A stretch of DNA of 64,000 bases from Thiorhodovibrio litoralis (GCF_033954455.1 NZ_CP121473.1:1178001-1242000), one strand, 5' to 3'; shown: positions 47,091-54,734, counted from the first letter of the stretch. The notes: generated by a model not told the origin, from the sequence alone. Made by a program: numbers and translations.

Positions 47091-47483
47091 CTAATGAATC
47101 CGATCCCCGGTCCAACGGTCGCGACTCTTCCAGAAAGGACAGGTCGGGCAGTCTTCACCCTCAGGGTAGTCGATACCTTCCTCATGCGGGCAGCCGATGA
47201 TCCGCTCAGGCATCGCCACTGAGCGGGCTCCATGCGTTGCGATAAAGTCCTTGATCTCCGTGAGAATGTCCTCGTCCTGCCGCACGTCCGCCTCGGAATA
47301 CCATTTCTGCATTTCGCCCGCGCCCGCGTCTTCATTAGGCACGATGCTGGCAACCACCTTGGTCGCCACTTTGTCCGTCGGGCCATAGAAGGCGATGGTG
47401 GCGACTGGATAACCCCGAAAGCCCTTCTTGGTATTCTTGCTCAGTGACTTGCGGATCTTCTGCGCTTTGGAGTTCATCGGCAT
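47091..47483 (-). CDS. Conserved hypothetical protein with C-terminal Cys/His cluster
   Basis: The 130-residue soluble protein has a basic N-terminus (KAQKIRKSLSKNTKKGFRG), a middle strand-rich part (YPVATIAFYGPTDKVATKVVASIV), and a C-terminal metal-type cluster C-x-H-EEGIDYPEGEDC-x-x-C-PFW, close to RDRWTGD. I recognise this as a recurring conserved hypothetical type but know no assigned function. The start is ATG 47483 or ATG 47477; neither has a Shine-Dalgarno site. It lies in tandem with the coiled-coil gene 52 bp upstream, suggesting co-transcription. Confidence 0.65.
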   Translation of the reverse strand: MPMNSKAQKIRKSLSKNTKKGFRGYPVATIAFYGPTDKVATKVVASIVPNEDAGAGEMQKWYSEADVRQDEDILTEIKDFIATHGARSVAMPERIIGCPHEEGIDYPEGEDCPTCPFWKSRDRWTGDRIH

Positions 47484-47535
47484 TTTCGGACTGCGTTTTC
47501 TTGGTCGGTCTTGTGCAGTAAGCGGGGGCGTGGTG

Positions 47536-47880
47536 TCAGTCGGTTGTCAGCTTCGCCTTGGCCTCAGTGAGCCGCGCCTTTTCTTTCTCCAAGCTGGTGA
47601 TTTTGCGCTTGAGGCTGCTGATTTCCCGTGTCACCTTTTGCAGTTCAAAGTCCAGGGCTTGCGCTTCTATGGACTGCGAACCTCGCATCTCCAGGGCCAG
47701 CGCCTCGACTTCGGCTCGCAAAAGCTTGTAATACGGGTTGCCATGCGCGTAGTGGAGTTGGCACTGCAGCTTGCCCCCCTTGATCGCTTCAACGAGGTCG
47801 TGTTCCCTGAGCCCAAACTCCTTGCAGGCATTCTTGAGGCTCAGAGATTGTCCCTTTTGTGTCCAGCGTGCGTCTGACAC
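47536..47880 (-). CDS. Hypothetical HTH-like/coiled-coil protein
   Basis: The 114-residue protein has an N-terminal helix-rich part (RWTQKGQSLSLKNACKEFGLREHDLVEAIKGGKLQ), with the look of an excisionase-like DNA-binding fold. A short NPYYKLLRAEVEAL segment follows, then a long Lys/Glu-rich coiled coil (KVTREISSLKRKITSLEKEKARL). The GTG at 47880 is directly preceded by AAGGGAGG; TTG 47904 is an alternative. I cannot name a function. It stands about 160 bp from the left end of the integrative element, so it is on the chromosomal side of the boundary. Confidence 0.6.
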   Translation of the reverse strand: MSDARWTQKGQSLSLKNACKEFGLREHDLVEAIKGGKLQCQLHYAHGNPYYKLLRAEVEALALEMRGSQSIEAQALDFELQKVTREISSLKRKITSLEKEKARLTEAKAKLTTD

Positions 47881-48041
47881 ACGGCCTCCCTTTCTTGCAT
47901 ACAAGGTTATTGTAGGTTGCGACTGGGTAGCCTTGAGCTAGGGAGTACTCTATGGAGACGGCATGACTAGGTGTTCACCTAGGCTAGCTGGCGCAACCGC
48001 GTTTGATGAAGGCAAAGAAGCTCCACCTGGGTGGAGGGATA

Positions 48042-48057
48042 AATGGCGGAGAGGGTG
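48042..48057. repeat. Left attachment repeat (attL core)
   Basis: AATGGCGGAGAGGGTG is identical to the 3' end of the tRNA-Ser gene at 54735-54750 and marks the left edge of the element. Identity stops directly on both sides. Confidence 0.85.
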
Positions 48058-48078
48058 TCCGCTGGATACCTGTCCGCA

Positions 48079-48141
48079 CCGTCTGCTACCGTCTGCTAAA
48101 CCGCTGATATAAATGGGAGTCGCTGTCCTTATCGTCTGCTA
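48079..48141. repeat. Repeated CCGTCTGCTA units before the integrase
   Basis: CCGTCTGCTA occurs twice in tandem (48079-48088, 48089-48098) and once with a T first (48132-48141). A weaker copy (TTGTCTGGTG) follows at about 48142-48151. The position between attL and the integrase fits excisionase or regulator sites, but this is inference. Confidence 0.6.
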
Positions 48142-48164
48142 TTGTCTGGTGCGAGCCGATGCAT

Positions 48165-48188
48165 GTTTGTATACTGGCTTGTATACCG
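48165..48188. repeat. Left pair of TTGTATAC repeats (candidate integrase arm sites)
   Basis: GTTTGTATAC (48165-48174) is followed by CTTGTATACCG (48178-48188). The same pair occurs close to the right end of the element. Being paired at both ends and inside the att repeats is what arm-type integrase sites would look like. Confidence 0.6.
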
Positions 48189-48209
48189 ACATCAGCGGAG
48201 GGTCCAGAC

Positions 48210-49460
48210 ATGGCGGCAATTCACAAGCTCACAGACAGGCAGGCGCAGACCGCGCGCAAGACCATCAGCGACGGCGGCAACCTGTATCTGGTTGTCGGCA
48301 AGAATGGTAGCAAGAAATGGGTCTTTCGCTACAGCTACAGCGGCAAGTCCCGCGCGAAAGGACTCGGCAGCTACCCGAGCACAACCCTGGCAGATGCGCG
48401 CGACCAGGCGGCTAAGGCGCGCGACCAGCTCAAGGCCGGCGTTGACCCGCTCGATGCTCCCGTCGACGATGCTGATGCAGAGCCGTCGGTCCCTTCCTTC
48501 ACCCAGGTAGCAGCGCGCTTTATCCGTGGTCGCAAGCGGTCATGGTCTAACCCGAAGCATCGGCGTCAGTGGGTCTCGACCATGCGGACTTACGCGCGGC
48601 CAGTCATCGGCAGCAAGCCGGTCGACAGCATCACAACAGCGGATGTGCTGGCTATCCTCGAGCCGATATGGCACTCCCGCACAGAGACGGCAAAGCGGGT
48701 GCAAGGTCGGGTGGAGAATATCCTCGACTTCGCATCGGCGCATGGGTGGCGCGATCCGCTCAACCCGGCAAGGTGGCGCGGCCATCTGGACAAGCTCTTG
48801 CCAGCGGCGGCGAAGGTGAAGCGGCAAAAGACAGGCGGCGTCACCCGGCATCACCCGGCGCTTGACCACCGAGACCTCCCGCGCTTCTATGCAGAGCTTG
48901 TGGCCACCGAGGGTCTGTCCGCGCTGGCGCTTCGCTGGCTGATCCTCACGGCCACCAGGACATCAGAGACGCTCAAAGCGACGTGGTCGGAGATAGACCT
49001 CGAGTCAGGCGTCTGGTCGATACCTGGCGAGCGGATGAAGACCCGCGTTGACCACCGCGTCCCGCTCACAGATGAGATGCGCGCCATCCTCGACCAGCTC
49101 CCGCGCGTCGACGGCGAAGACTGGCTATTTCCAGGCGAGCGCAAAGGCAAGCCGCTGTCGAATATGGCGCTACTGATGCAGATGCGCCGCATGGGCTACG
49201 GCGTCAAAGGCACGCGCGGAGATGCGGTTCCGCATGGCATGCGCGCGACATTCAAGACATGGTCTGGCGAAGTCTCGACCGCACCGAGAGAGATAGTCGA
49301 AGCAGCTCTTGCGCATGCGCTCGAGAGCAAGGTGGAGCAGGCTTACCAGAGAGGCGACTTGCTCGCAAAGCGGCGGCGCTTGATGGAGCAGTGGAGCGAC
49401 TGGTGCACCAGGCCATCGGCTGACGTGGTCGACCTGGCAGAGCGGCGCAAGGCCGGCTGA
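48210..49460 (+). CDS. int: Tyrosine recombinase/integrase (DUF4102, P4-type)
   Basis: The 416-residue integrase has the N-terminal DUF4102 arm-binding domain (KLTDRQAQTARKTISDGGNLYLVV, KWVFRYSYSGKSRAKGLGSYPSTTLADAR), a core-binding domain (FTQVAARFIRGRKRSW, WVSTMRTYARPVIG), and a catalytic domain. The catalytic residues are all visible: Arg in LTATRTSETL, HGMR (His and second Arg), His in AALAHAL and Tyr in VEQAYQRGD. It should insert the element into the tRNA-Ser 3' end. ATG 48210 has GGAGGG nine bases upstream; the frame is open to 48159 but crosses the GTATAC repeats. Confidence 0.92.
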   Translation: MAAIHKLTDRQAQTARKTISDGGNLYLVVGKNGSKKWVFRYSYSGKSRAKGLGSYPSTTLADARDQAAKARDQLKAGVDPLDAPVDDADAEPSVPSFTQVAARFIRGRKRSWSNPKHRRQWVSTMRTYARPVIGSKPVDSITTADVLAILEPIWHSRTETAKRVQGRVENILDFASAHGWRDPLNPARWRGHLDKLLPAAAKVKRQKTGGVTRHHPALDHRDLPRFYAELVATEGLSALALRWLILTATRTSETLKATWSEIDLESGVWSIPGERMKTRVDHRVPLTDEMRAILDQLPRVDGEDWLFPGERKGKPLSNMALLMQMRRMGYGVKGTRGDAVPHGMRATFKTWSGEVSTAPREIVEAALAHALESKVEQAYQRGDLLAKRRRLMEQWSDWCTRPSADVVDLAERRKAG

Positions 49461-49688
49461 ATTTTCAGCTCCCGAGGGTTTGCGACTGCGACTCTTGCGA
49501 CTCTTGCGACACTTGGCGGCAAGTTTGGCGCGTCTGTCAGGGTATCAAGACATCCTGTGCTGTCAGTCAACACTGACGCGAATTGACGCCAGTCAAAAAG
49601 ACTAGATGTTGCGCGTTAGCTCTAACGCGCGCACAAGATATAGTGGTTGACAACGGACGAAAGCAAGGTATTGTGGACAGCTTAGGAC

Positions 49689-49725
49689 AAAAAAAGACCG
49701 GAGGTGCTGGTAACACCATCCGGTC
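49689..49725 (-). terminator. Intrinsic terminator for leftward transcription
   Basis: Read on the minus strand, a GC-rich stem (GACCGGA paired with TCCGGTC, plus GGTG with CACC) is followed directly by seven T. No protein gene is read leftward here, so it implies a non-coding or antisense transcript. Confidence 0.6.
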
Positions 49726-49842
49726 CGGTTGTCCGATAGGCTCGGACGGGCGCTTGATGCACTTGTGACCGCTCCGAGCATCCTTGCCGGAGTGATAGGC
49801 GTCTGGTCTGTTCGTTTGCGAATAACGCAATATAAGCGACTA

Positions 49843-49862
49843 TAACGGACAATAACGGACAA
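49843..49862. repeat. Tandem TAACGGACAA repeats upstream of alpA
   Basis: Two perfect head-to-tail copies of the 10-mer TAACGGACAA, with degenerate copies upstream (AATAACGCAATATAAGCGAC) and ACAACGGACG at about 49650. One-helical-turn spacing suggests iteron-like binding sites. Confidence 0.6.
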
Positions 49863-49912
49863 TAGCAAGACCCTGTCCCGCCGGTATCTTCAGCTCCCGG
49901 AGATACTGAAAA

Positions 49913-50128
49913 ATGCAGTCACAGCAACCCACCATCATTCGGCCGTCTGGCATCAAGGCAGCTACCGGCTACGCTCGCTCGACAGCTTACGAGAAGATGA
50001 AGCGCGGCGAATTCCCGCAGACCGTTAAGCTCGGAGCGCGCGCGGTCGGCTGGTTAAAGTCGGACGTTGACCAGTGGCTCGCGGAGCGCGTAGCAGCGTC
50101 CCGCACTGACCCGTCATCGGCAGCATGA
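49913..50128 (+). CDS. AlpA-family transcriptional regulator/excisionase
   Basis: The 71-residue protein matches the AlpA family: IIRPSGIKAATGYARSTAYEKMKRGEFPQTVKLGARAVGWLKSDVDQWLAERV. The MerR-like winged helix-turn-helix is in the first 35 residues, followed by the GARAVGW turn. AlpA-type proteins control integrase genes in P4-like elements or act as excisionases. GGAG lies 10 bases upstream of the ATG. It is 10 bp before the replication gene, and repeats that could be its targets lie both upstream of it and upstream of int. Confidence 0.9.
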   Translation: MQSQQPTIIRPSGIKAATGYARSTAYEKMKRGEFPQTVKLGARAVGWLKSDVDQWLAERVAASRTDPSSAA

Positions 50129-50138
50129 GGGTCAGACA

Positions 50139-52907
50139 ATGCTTACAGACAACAAAGCCGTGGCGGCTGGCACCGCTCACGGCTCAATAGGTTATTGCGC
50201 GCTCAATTCTACCACCACCACCGACCCGGAGCCGTTTTCCCTGGCAGCTCCCGAGGTATTCCAGCCACCCGAGCCGCAGCAGATACAGGCGCGGTTTGAT
50301 GCACTCACAGCCGGCGGATGGACTCAGGCCGGTATCGTATCGGAGGTACGCAAGCGCGGCATCAAGCTCGACCCTGGCGACTTCTCAAACGCACGGCGCG
50401 GCAAGCATGGCAAGAAATTGTCGCGCGAGCAGTGGCATGCGCTCCAGGCGCTCCCGGTTGACCACCAGGATGATGTCGTTGTCGACAACCAGAACGACAG
50501 CGCTGTCGACCACCAGGATGATGAGCAAGCCGGCGTCGACCTGACCACCCGGCGCGCGGAGGCGGAGCGGTATCTGGCCATCCTCGACAGCGAGGCGGAG
50601 AGCTTCACGTTCCAGACCTTCGACGATACCGAGGCAAAGCGCGGCCATCTGGCGCAGACCATCGTCGGAGACCTCGAGTCCGTCTGGTCACAGCTCGAGC
50701 GGCTAAACCAGGCTGGCGCGGGTGTATTCGTCACGGTCAATGAGACCCGAGGCCAGACCCGGCGCGCGGGTGACGTGGTCAGGGTGCGCGCATGCTTCGC
50801 GGACTACGATCCACCGAAGACAGCGCCAGCACCCGCGCTTGCTGACTATCCGCTCGCACCGGTCATGCTGGTGGAGTCCAGTCCCGGCAAGACACATACC
50901 TACTGGACAGTCGACGGACTCGACCTCCTGCACTTCAAGCCGATGCAGCAGGCCATCAGCGGTCGACTCGGATCTGACCCGGCACCGAACGACCTCCCGC
51001 GCGTCATGCGACTCCCTGGCTTCTATCACTGCAAAAACCCTGACCATCGGCATCTGGTGCGCGTGGTCTGGACAGATGAGCGGCAACCCTACCAGGCGGA
51101 GCAGGTGCGCGCGGCATTCGGCCAGCAGCGCCAGCAGCAGCAGGTGCAGCACCAGGCCACCGAGCAGACCGACACCGCGCGGCCGGCTGACACCGACCCG
51201 GTTGTCCAGGCGCTCACGGACAAGGGTTTGCTCTTACAGCGTCGACGCGACGGCGGGTGGCACATTCGCTGTCCGTGGGAGTCGGAGCACACAACACCGT
51301 CGACACCGACCTCGAGCACCTATTTCCCGGCGCATACCGGCGGTTATGCAGGCGCGGCGTACAAGTGCCAGCACTCACACTGCGCAGAGCGCGGCATATT
51401 CGACCTGAAAGAGCATCTCGGCATTGACCCGTGGCCAGACCTCGAGTCGCTCCACAACATCACCGAGCCGGAGCCTTACCCGCTCGACGCGCTACCAGAG
51501 CGCGTGAGAGCCGCTGTCGCGGAGGTGCAGGGCTTCGTCAAGGCACCGCTCCCGCTGGTCGCCACCAGCGCGCTATCGGTGCTGTCAGTGGCAACACAAG
51601 GGCATGTCGATGTCGCGCGCGCGGAGAAGCTCAAGGGTCCGAGCAGCTTGTTCATGCTGGCCATTGCGGACTCAGGCGAGCGCAAGAGCACCGTCGACGG
51701 GTTTTTCACAGCGGCCATTCGCGAATATGAGGCGAAACAGCACGAGGCGATGAAGTCGGAGCTTGAAGACTACCGCGCGGCAATGAAGAAATGGCAGGCG
51801 GAGTGCGATGGACTCTTGACTGGTATTCGGCAGTCGCGAAAGGCCGGCAAGTCCGAAAAGGTGAAAGAGTATGGACTCGCACTGCAAGACCTCGAGCACA
51901 GCAAGCCGGCGGAGCCGCGCGTTCCGCGTCTGCTACGCGGAGACGATACACCCGAGGCGCTGGCGTGGTCGTTGGCGAAGCAATGGCCGTCGGCTGGCGT
52001 CCTGTCATCCGAGGCCGGCGTCATCTTCGGCGCGCATGGCATGGGCAAAGACAGCGTCATGCGCAACCTGGCGCTGTTGAATATCTTGTGGGACGGCGGC
52101 TGTCTCGACATCGGGCGGCGGACAACGGAGAGCTTCACCGTCAAGGGTGCGCGCTTCACCGTGGGTCTGATGGTACAAGAGCAGACCTTGCGCGAATACT
52201 TCGACCGAGCCGGCGCGCTGGCGCGTGGGTCAGGGTTTCTTGCGCGCTTTCTCGTTTGCTGGCCGAAGTCGACGCAAGGCATGCGGCCATTCACCGATCC
52301 GCCGGAGCACTGGCCGGCGCTGGCGCGGTTCAACTCCCGGCTGTCAGGCATCCTCGAGAGTCCCGTCGTACCGGATGAAGACGGCAGGCTATCACCGCAT
52401 CTGCTCACGCTGGCACCCGATGCAAAGGCGTTGTGGGTGCAGTTCCATGATGCCATCGAGGCGGAGCTTGCACCCGCCGGAGAGCTTCACGAGGTGCGCG
52501 ACGTGGCGGCGAAGGTGGCTGATAACGCGGCCAGACTTGCGGCGCTGTTTCACGTCTTCGAGCATAACCTGGCTGACCCTATCGGCGTCGACATCATGGA
52601 GCGCGCGGTCCGCATTGTGACCTGGCATTTGTCCGAGGCGCGGAGGTTTTTCGGAGAGCTTGCGGTTCCACCCGCAACCCTGGCAGCAGCGCAGCTCGAG
52701 CAGTGGCTTGTGGGTCACTGTCGTGCGCATGGAGTCGATACGGTCAAGCGCAAGGAAGTGCAGCAGCTTGTGACACCGGCGGCACTGAGACGCGGAGACA
52801 AGCTCACAGATGCGATCCTGACCCTGGCAGAGCATGGTCGGGTGCGCGAGCGCGTCGACGGCAAGAAAAAGCTCTTGCAGGTGAGGCCGGAGGTGCTCGC
52901 AGCATGA
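50139..52907 (+). CDS. RepB-type primase / DUF3987 replication protein
   Basis: The 922-residue protein has a polar N-terminus with repeats of VDHQDD/VDNQND (residues about 107-128). A RepB-like primase domain follows (GDVVRVRACFADYDPP, PVMLVESSPGKTHTYWTV, DLPRVMRLPGFYHCKNPDH). Next is a Cys/His segment (IRCPWESEHTTP to KCQHSHC) like a zinc finger. The C-terminal DUF3987 domain has a Walker-like loop in LAIADSGERKSTVDGFF and the downstream VLSSEAGVIFGAHGMG and ARGSGFLARFLVCWP. A winged-helix-like region ends it. It should prime and perhaps unwind DNA at the element's origin. GAGGG precedes ATG. Its stop overlaps the next gene by ATGA. Confidence 0.82.
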   Translation: MLTDNKAVAAGTAHGSIGYCALNSTTTTDPEPFSLAAPEVFQPPEPQQIQARFDALTAGGWTQAGIVSEVRKRGIKLDPGDFSNARRGKHGKKLSREQWHALQALPVDHQDDVVVDNQNDSAVDHQDDEQAGVDLTTRRAEAERYLAILDSEAESFTFQTFDDTEAKRGHLAQTIVGDLESVWSQLERLNQAGAGVFVTVNETRGQTRRAGDVVRVRACFADYDPPKTAPAPALADYPLAPVMLVESSPGKTHTYWTVDGLDLLHFKPMQQAISGRLGSDPAPNDLPRVMRLPGFYHCKNPDHRHLVRVVWTDERQPYQAEQVRAAFGQQRQQQQVQHQATEQTDTARPADTDPVVQALTDKGLLLQRRRDGGWHIRCPWESEHTTPSTPTSSTYFPAHTGGYAGAAYKCQHSHCAERGIFDLKEHLGIDPWPDLESLHNITEPEPYPLDALPERVRAAVAEVQGFVKAPLPLVATSALSVLSVATQGHVDVARAEKLKGPSSLFMLAIADSGERKSTVDGFFTAAIREYEAKQHEAMKSELEDYRAAMKKWQAECDGLLTGIRQSRKAGKSEKVKEYGLALQDLEHSKPAEPRVPRLLRGDDTPEALAWSLAKQWPSAGVLSSEAGVIFGAHGMGKDSVMRNLALLNILWDGGCLDIGRRTTESFTVKGARFTVGLMVQEQTLREYFDRAGALARGSGFLARFLVCWPKSTQGMRPFTDPPEHWPALARFNSRLSGILESPVVPDEDGRLSPHLLTLAPDAKALWVQFHDAIEAELAPAGELHEVRDVAAKVADNAARLAALFHVFEHNLADPIGVDIMERAVRIVTWHLSEARRFFGELAVPPATLAAAQLEQWLVGHCRAHGVDTVKRKEVQQLVTPAALRRGDKLTDAILTLAEHGRVRERVDGKKKLLQVRPEVLAA

Positions 52908-53305
52908 AGTTATCCGCTCTTATGCGACCCGGCGCACTCCGAGGTACAGCGCCAACATCAGCGCCAACGGTCGCAACAGTCGCAACAATAGCAGTCGCAA
53001 GACCACCAGAGCCGAAAATTGACCCGCCACCGCTCACGGCAGCAGAGCAGGCGGACATCACCGAGGCCGTGGTGGAACGCGCGGCCATCATGGAATTTGA
53101 TGTTGGACTCCGGCGACCCGAGGCGGAGCAGCAGGCGCGGTCACTGATGAGGGTCTATCGGGTGCTGGTGGCAATGGATGATGAGCCGGCGCGCTGGTGC
53201 ACGCTGCTTGCTCCCGGATGTGACATCACCCAGGCACAGCGCGCGGCGGTCGCTCAATTCGGCGCAGCGCGGGTGCTCGAGGTGCGGGAGGCTGACCATG
53301 TCTAA
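52904..53305 (+). CDS. Hypothetical element protein
   Basis: The 133-residue protein starts MKLSALMRPG by ATGA overlap with the replication gene. Its first 45 residues are Ala/Thr/Pro-rich and look disordered; the rest is helical (EQADITEAVVERAAIMEFDVGL, EAEQQARSLMRVYRVLVAMDD, ITQAQRAAVAQFGAARV). I do not recognise the family. It may be a partner of the replication protein, given the coupling. Confidence 0.7.
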   Translation: MKLSALMRPGALRGTAPTSAPTVATVATIAVARPPEPKIDPPPLTAAEQADITEAVVERAAIMEFDVGLRRPEAEQQARSLMRVYRVLVAMDDEPARWCTLLAPGCDITQAQRAAVAQFGAARVLEVREADHV

Positions 53306-53561
53306 TATCCGCGCGCTCAATAGCGACAACGACGTTATGCGGGAGGCTGAAAGACATGGCGTAGCGGATGCACTGCGCAAAGCTCGCGCAAGAGCAGATG
53401 GTCATGTCTCAGCTATCACCACCACAAGCGCGCTGTTCATTGTCTGTGCGACACCACCCGATGATGGATATATCGCTTTTGTGGGAGACGGTCCCGGCGA
53501 CCTCCCGGAGATACTCGCGCGGCTGAATGGTGCGCGCATCAGCGGTTTAGATGGGAGGTGA
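53298..53561 (+). CDS. Hypothetical element protein
   Basis: The 87-residue protein has GGGAGGCTGACC upstream of ATG 53298 and overlaps the previous gene by 8 bp. It contains DNDVMREAERHGVADALRKARARADG (helical) and SALFIVCATPPDDGYIAFVGDGPGDLPEILARL (alternating strands). No known motif is seen. Its stop is two bases before the DUF5681 start. Confidence 0.68.
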   Translation: MSNIRALNSDNDVMREAERHGVADALRKARARADGHVSAITTTSALFIVCATPPDDGYIAFVGDGPGDLPEILARLNGARISGLDGR

Positions 53562-53562
53562 A

Positions 53563-53982
53563 ATGGCAGTCAGGCGCGACACACAAGGCCGGTTCACGGT
53601 CGGACATCCCGGCGGACCTGGCAGACCGAAGCGGCAGACCGAGGCCGGCTACCTATCAACCATGATGAGCGTGGTCGACCTCGACCAGTGGCGTCGCATC
53701 TGCGAGAAGGCGCGAGACGATGCGCTGGCTGGCGATGAAAAAGCGCGGTCCTGGCTGGCGCGGTATCTGGTCGGAGACCCGAGCGCGAAAGCTCCCGCCA
53801 CCACCGAGGTAATTATTCAGCAGCTCCTACAGCTCGACCCCGCGCTCGACAAAGCGGCGATGCGACTCGCGGCACCCGAGCTAACCAGTGAAGAGTTTCC
53901 AGGACTCGCGGCAAAAGAGCGCCATGAGTCGGTTGTCAGAGCAGAAGCGGCGGCGGCCATCCTCCAGGCGGAGGCGGTCTAG
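53563..53982 (+). CDS. DUF5681-domain protein
   Basis: The 139-residue protein begins with the DUF5681 pattern RDTQGRFTVGHPGGPGRPKR (residues 5-24), a short basic segment common on phage and satellite proteins near packaging genes. A helical body (LDQWRRICEKARDDALAGDEKARSWLARYLVGDP) and an acidic end follow. GGGAGGTGAA precedes the ATG. DUF5681 has no settled function, but its position beside terminase genes in many phages suggests DNA binding. Confidence 0.78.
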   Translation: MAVRRDTQGRFTVGHPGGPGRPKRQTEAGYLSTMMSVVDLDQWRRICEKARDDALAGDEKARSWLARYLVGDPSAKAPATTEVIIQQLLQLDPALDKAAMRLAAPELTSEEFPGLAAKERHESVVRAEAAAAILQAEAV

Positions 53983-54100
53983 CGGGGCTTACACTAACTG
54001 TGGGTCCCTCTGGAGCTTGATGCACCACGGGTTGTTCGAGGCGCGGTGTCTGGCTAGTGACAGGAAAAAAAAACTTGGTTGTTTCTTGAGGATGTTTGAC

Positions 54101-54502
54101 ATGGCAAAGAGCGACAGCACCGACCCGGTCGGTATTGAAGACGGACTCACAGACCAGCAACGACGCGGCGCAGAGCTTGCGGCGGCTGGCTGGTCAGGCG
54201 TGGATATTGCCGGAGAGCTTAACGTCAGGCCGGAGACGGTCAGCAGATGGAGAAAGCTCCCGGCGTGGCAGGCGGCTGTCGACGGCATCTTGTCCGAGGC
54301 GCGAGCGGTTATCGGGAGTCGCGTTCTAGACTTGTCCGAGCGCGCGCTTGACCAGCTCGAGCTACTGGTCGAATACCGGCACAACCCGACTATCCGACTC
54401 AGAGCTTGCATTGAGATGGTCAGGCTGGCCGGCGTCGGTCGCGCGGTATCGGGTGGCCAGCGGAGCAGCAACCTCCCGACCAGAGCAGCGAGCGGAGAAT
54501 GA
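54101..54502 (+). CDS. HTH protein resembling a phage terminase small subunit
   Basis: The 133-residue protein has an N-terminal helix-turn-helix (DQQRRGAELAAAGWSGVDIAGELNVRPETVSRWRKLPAWQAAVDGIL), followed by a helical oligomerisation-like region (RVLDLSERALDQLELLVEY, IRLRACIEMVRLAGVG). Layout and size fit TerS-like proteins that recognise packaging sites; it could also be a simple regulator. ATG 54101 has GAGGA upstream. The TGA overlaps the next ATG. If it is a small terminase, the element could redirect packaging by a helper phage. Confidence 0.65.
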   Translation: MAKSDSTDPVGIEDGLTDQQRRGAELAAAGWSGVDIAGELNVRPETVSRWRKLPAWQAAVDGILSEARAVIGSRVLDLSERALDQLELLVEYRHNPTIRLRACIEMVRLAGVGRAVSGGQRSSNLPTRAASGE

Positions 54503-54654
54503 GCCGAAAACAGCTCGAGCCGATGCGCGCGGCAGCAGCAACCACCGACACCGCTGTCGACTTCGATCTGCCGACTGACTTCGACTTACCGGCTGACTTC
54601 GACTTGCCGACTGACTTCGACATGCCAGCACCACCGAAAAAGACCCGGTACTGA
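54499..54654 (+). CDS. Small acidic ORF with DFDLP repeats
   Basis: A 51-codon ORF starts by ATGA overlap with the TerS-like gene and ends just before the right-end repeats. Its middle consists of four head-to-tail copies of DFDLPT/A (the last is DFDMPA), followed by the basic end PPKKTRY. The DNA is an 18-bp tandem repeat from 54559 to about 54624, and the repeats keep the frame. The pattern suggests a short linear motif that binds a partner protein. No homologue is known to me. Confidence 0.55.
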   Translation: MSRKQLEPMRAAAATTDTAVDFDLPTDFDLPADFDLPTDFDMPAPPKKTRY

Positions 54655-54659
54655 TGCGC

Positions 54660-54683
54660 GTTTGTATACCCGTTTGTATACCG
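54660..54683. repeat. Right pair of TTGTATAC repeats (candidate arm sites)
   Basis: GTTTGTATAC occurs at 54660-54669 and 54672-54681, followed by CG, mirroring the pair at the left end in the same orientation. Confidence 0.6.
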
Positions 54684-54734
54684 GCGGAGATAGTCAAAGA
54701 GAAAGGCGAGAAAAAACAGGATATTGAAAACATG

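Larger units (their letters stand above)
49461..49912. other. Structured 452-bp non-coding gap between int and alpA
   Basis: No convincing protein gene is seen. The gap holds CGACTCTTG direct repeats (about 49488-49510). A 9-bp inverted repeat GCGCGTTAG/CTAACGCGC lies at 49611-49630. It also has a minus-strand terminator-like hairpin with a U-run (49689-49725), tandem TAACGGACAA repeats (49843-49862), and two copies of TTCAGCTCCCG, one just after int and one just before alpA. Such structure fits a replication origin, a control region or a small regulatory RNA; which one cannot be decided from sequence alone. Confidence 0.6.

Noticed and set aside
48079-48188. Possible CRISPR array
   Set aside because: The repeats are only 10 bp, tandem or irregularly spaced, with no spacers of constant length and no cas genes.
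49567-49830. 87-codon minus-strand ORF in the int-alpA gap
   Set aside because: It runs straight through a strong terminator-like hairpin and has no motif.
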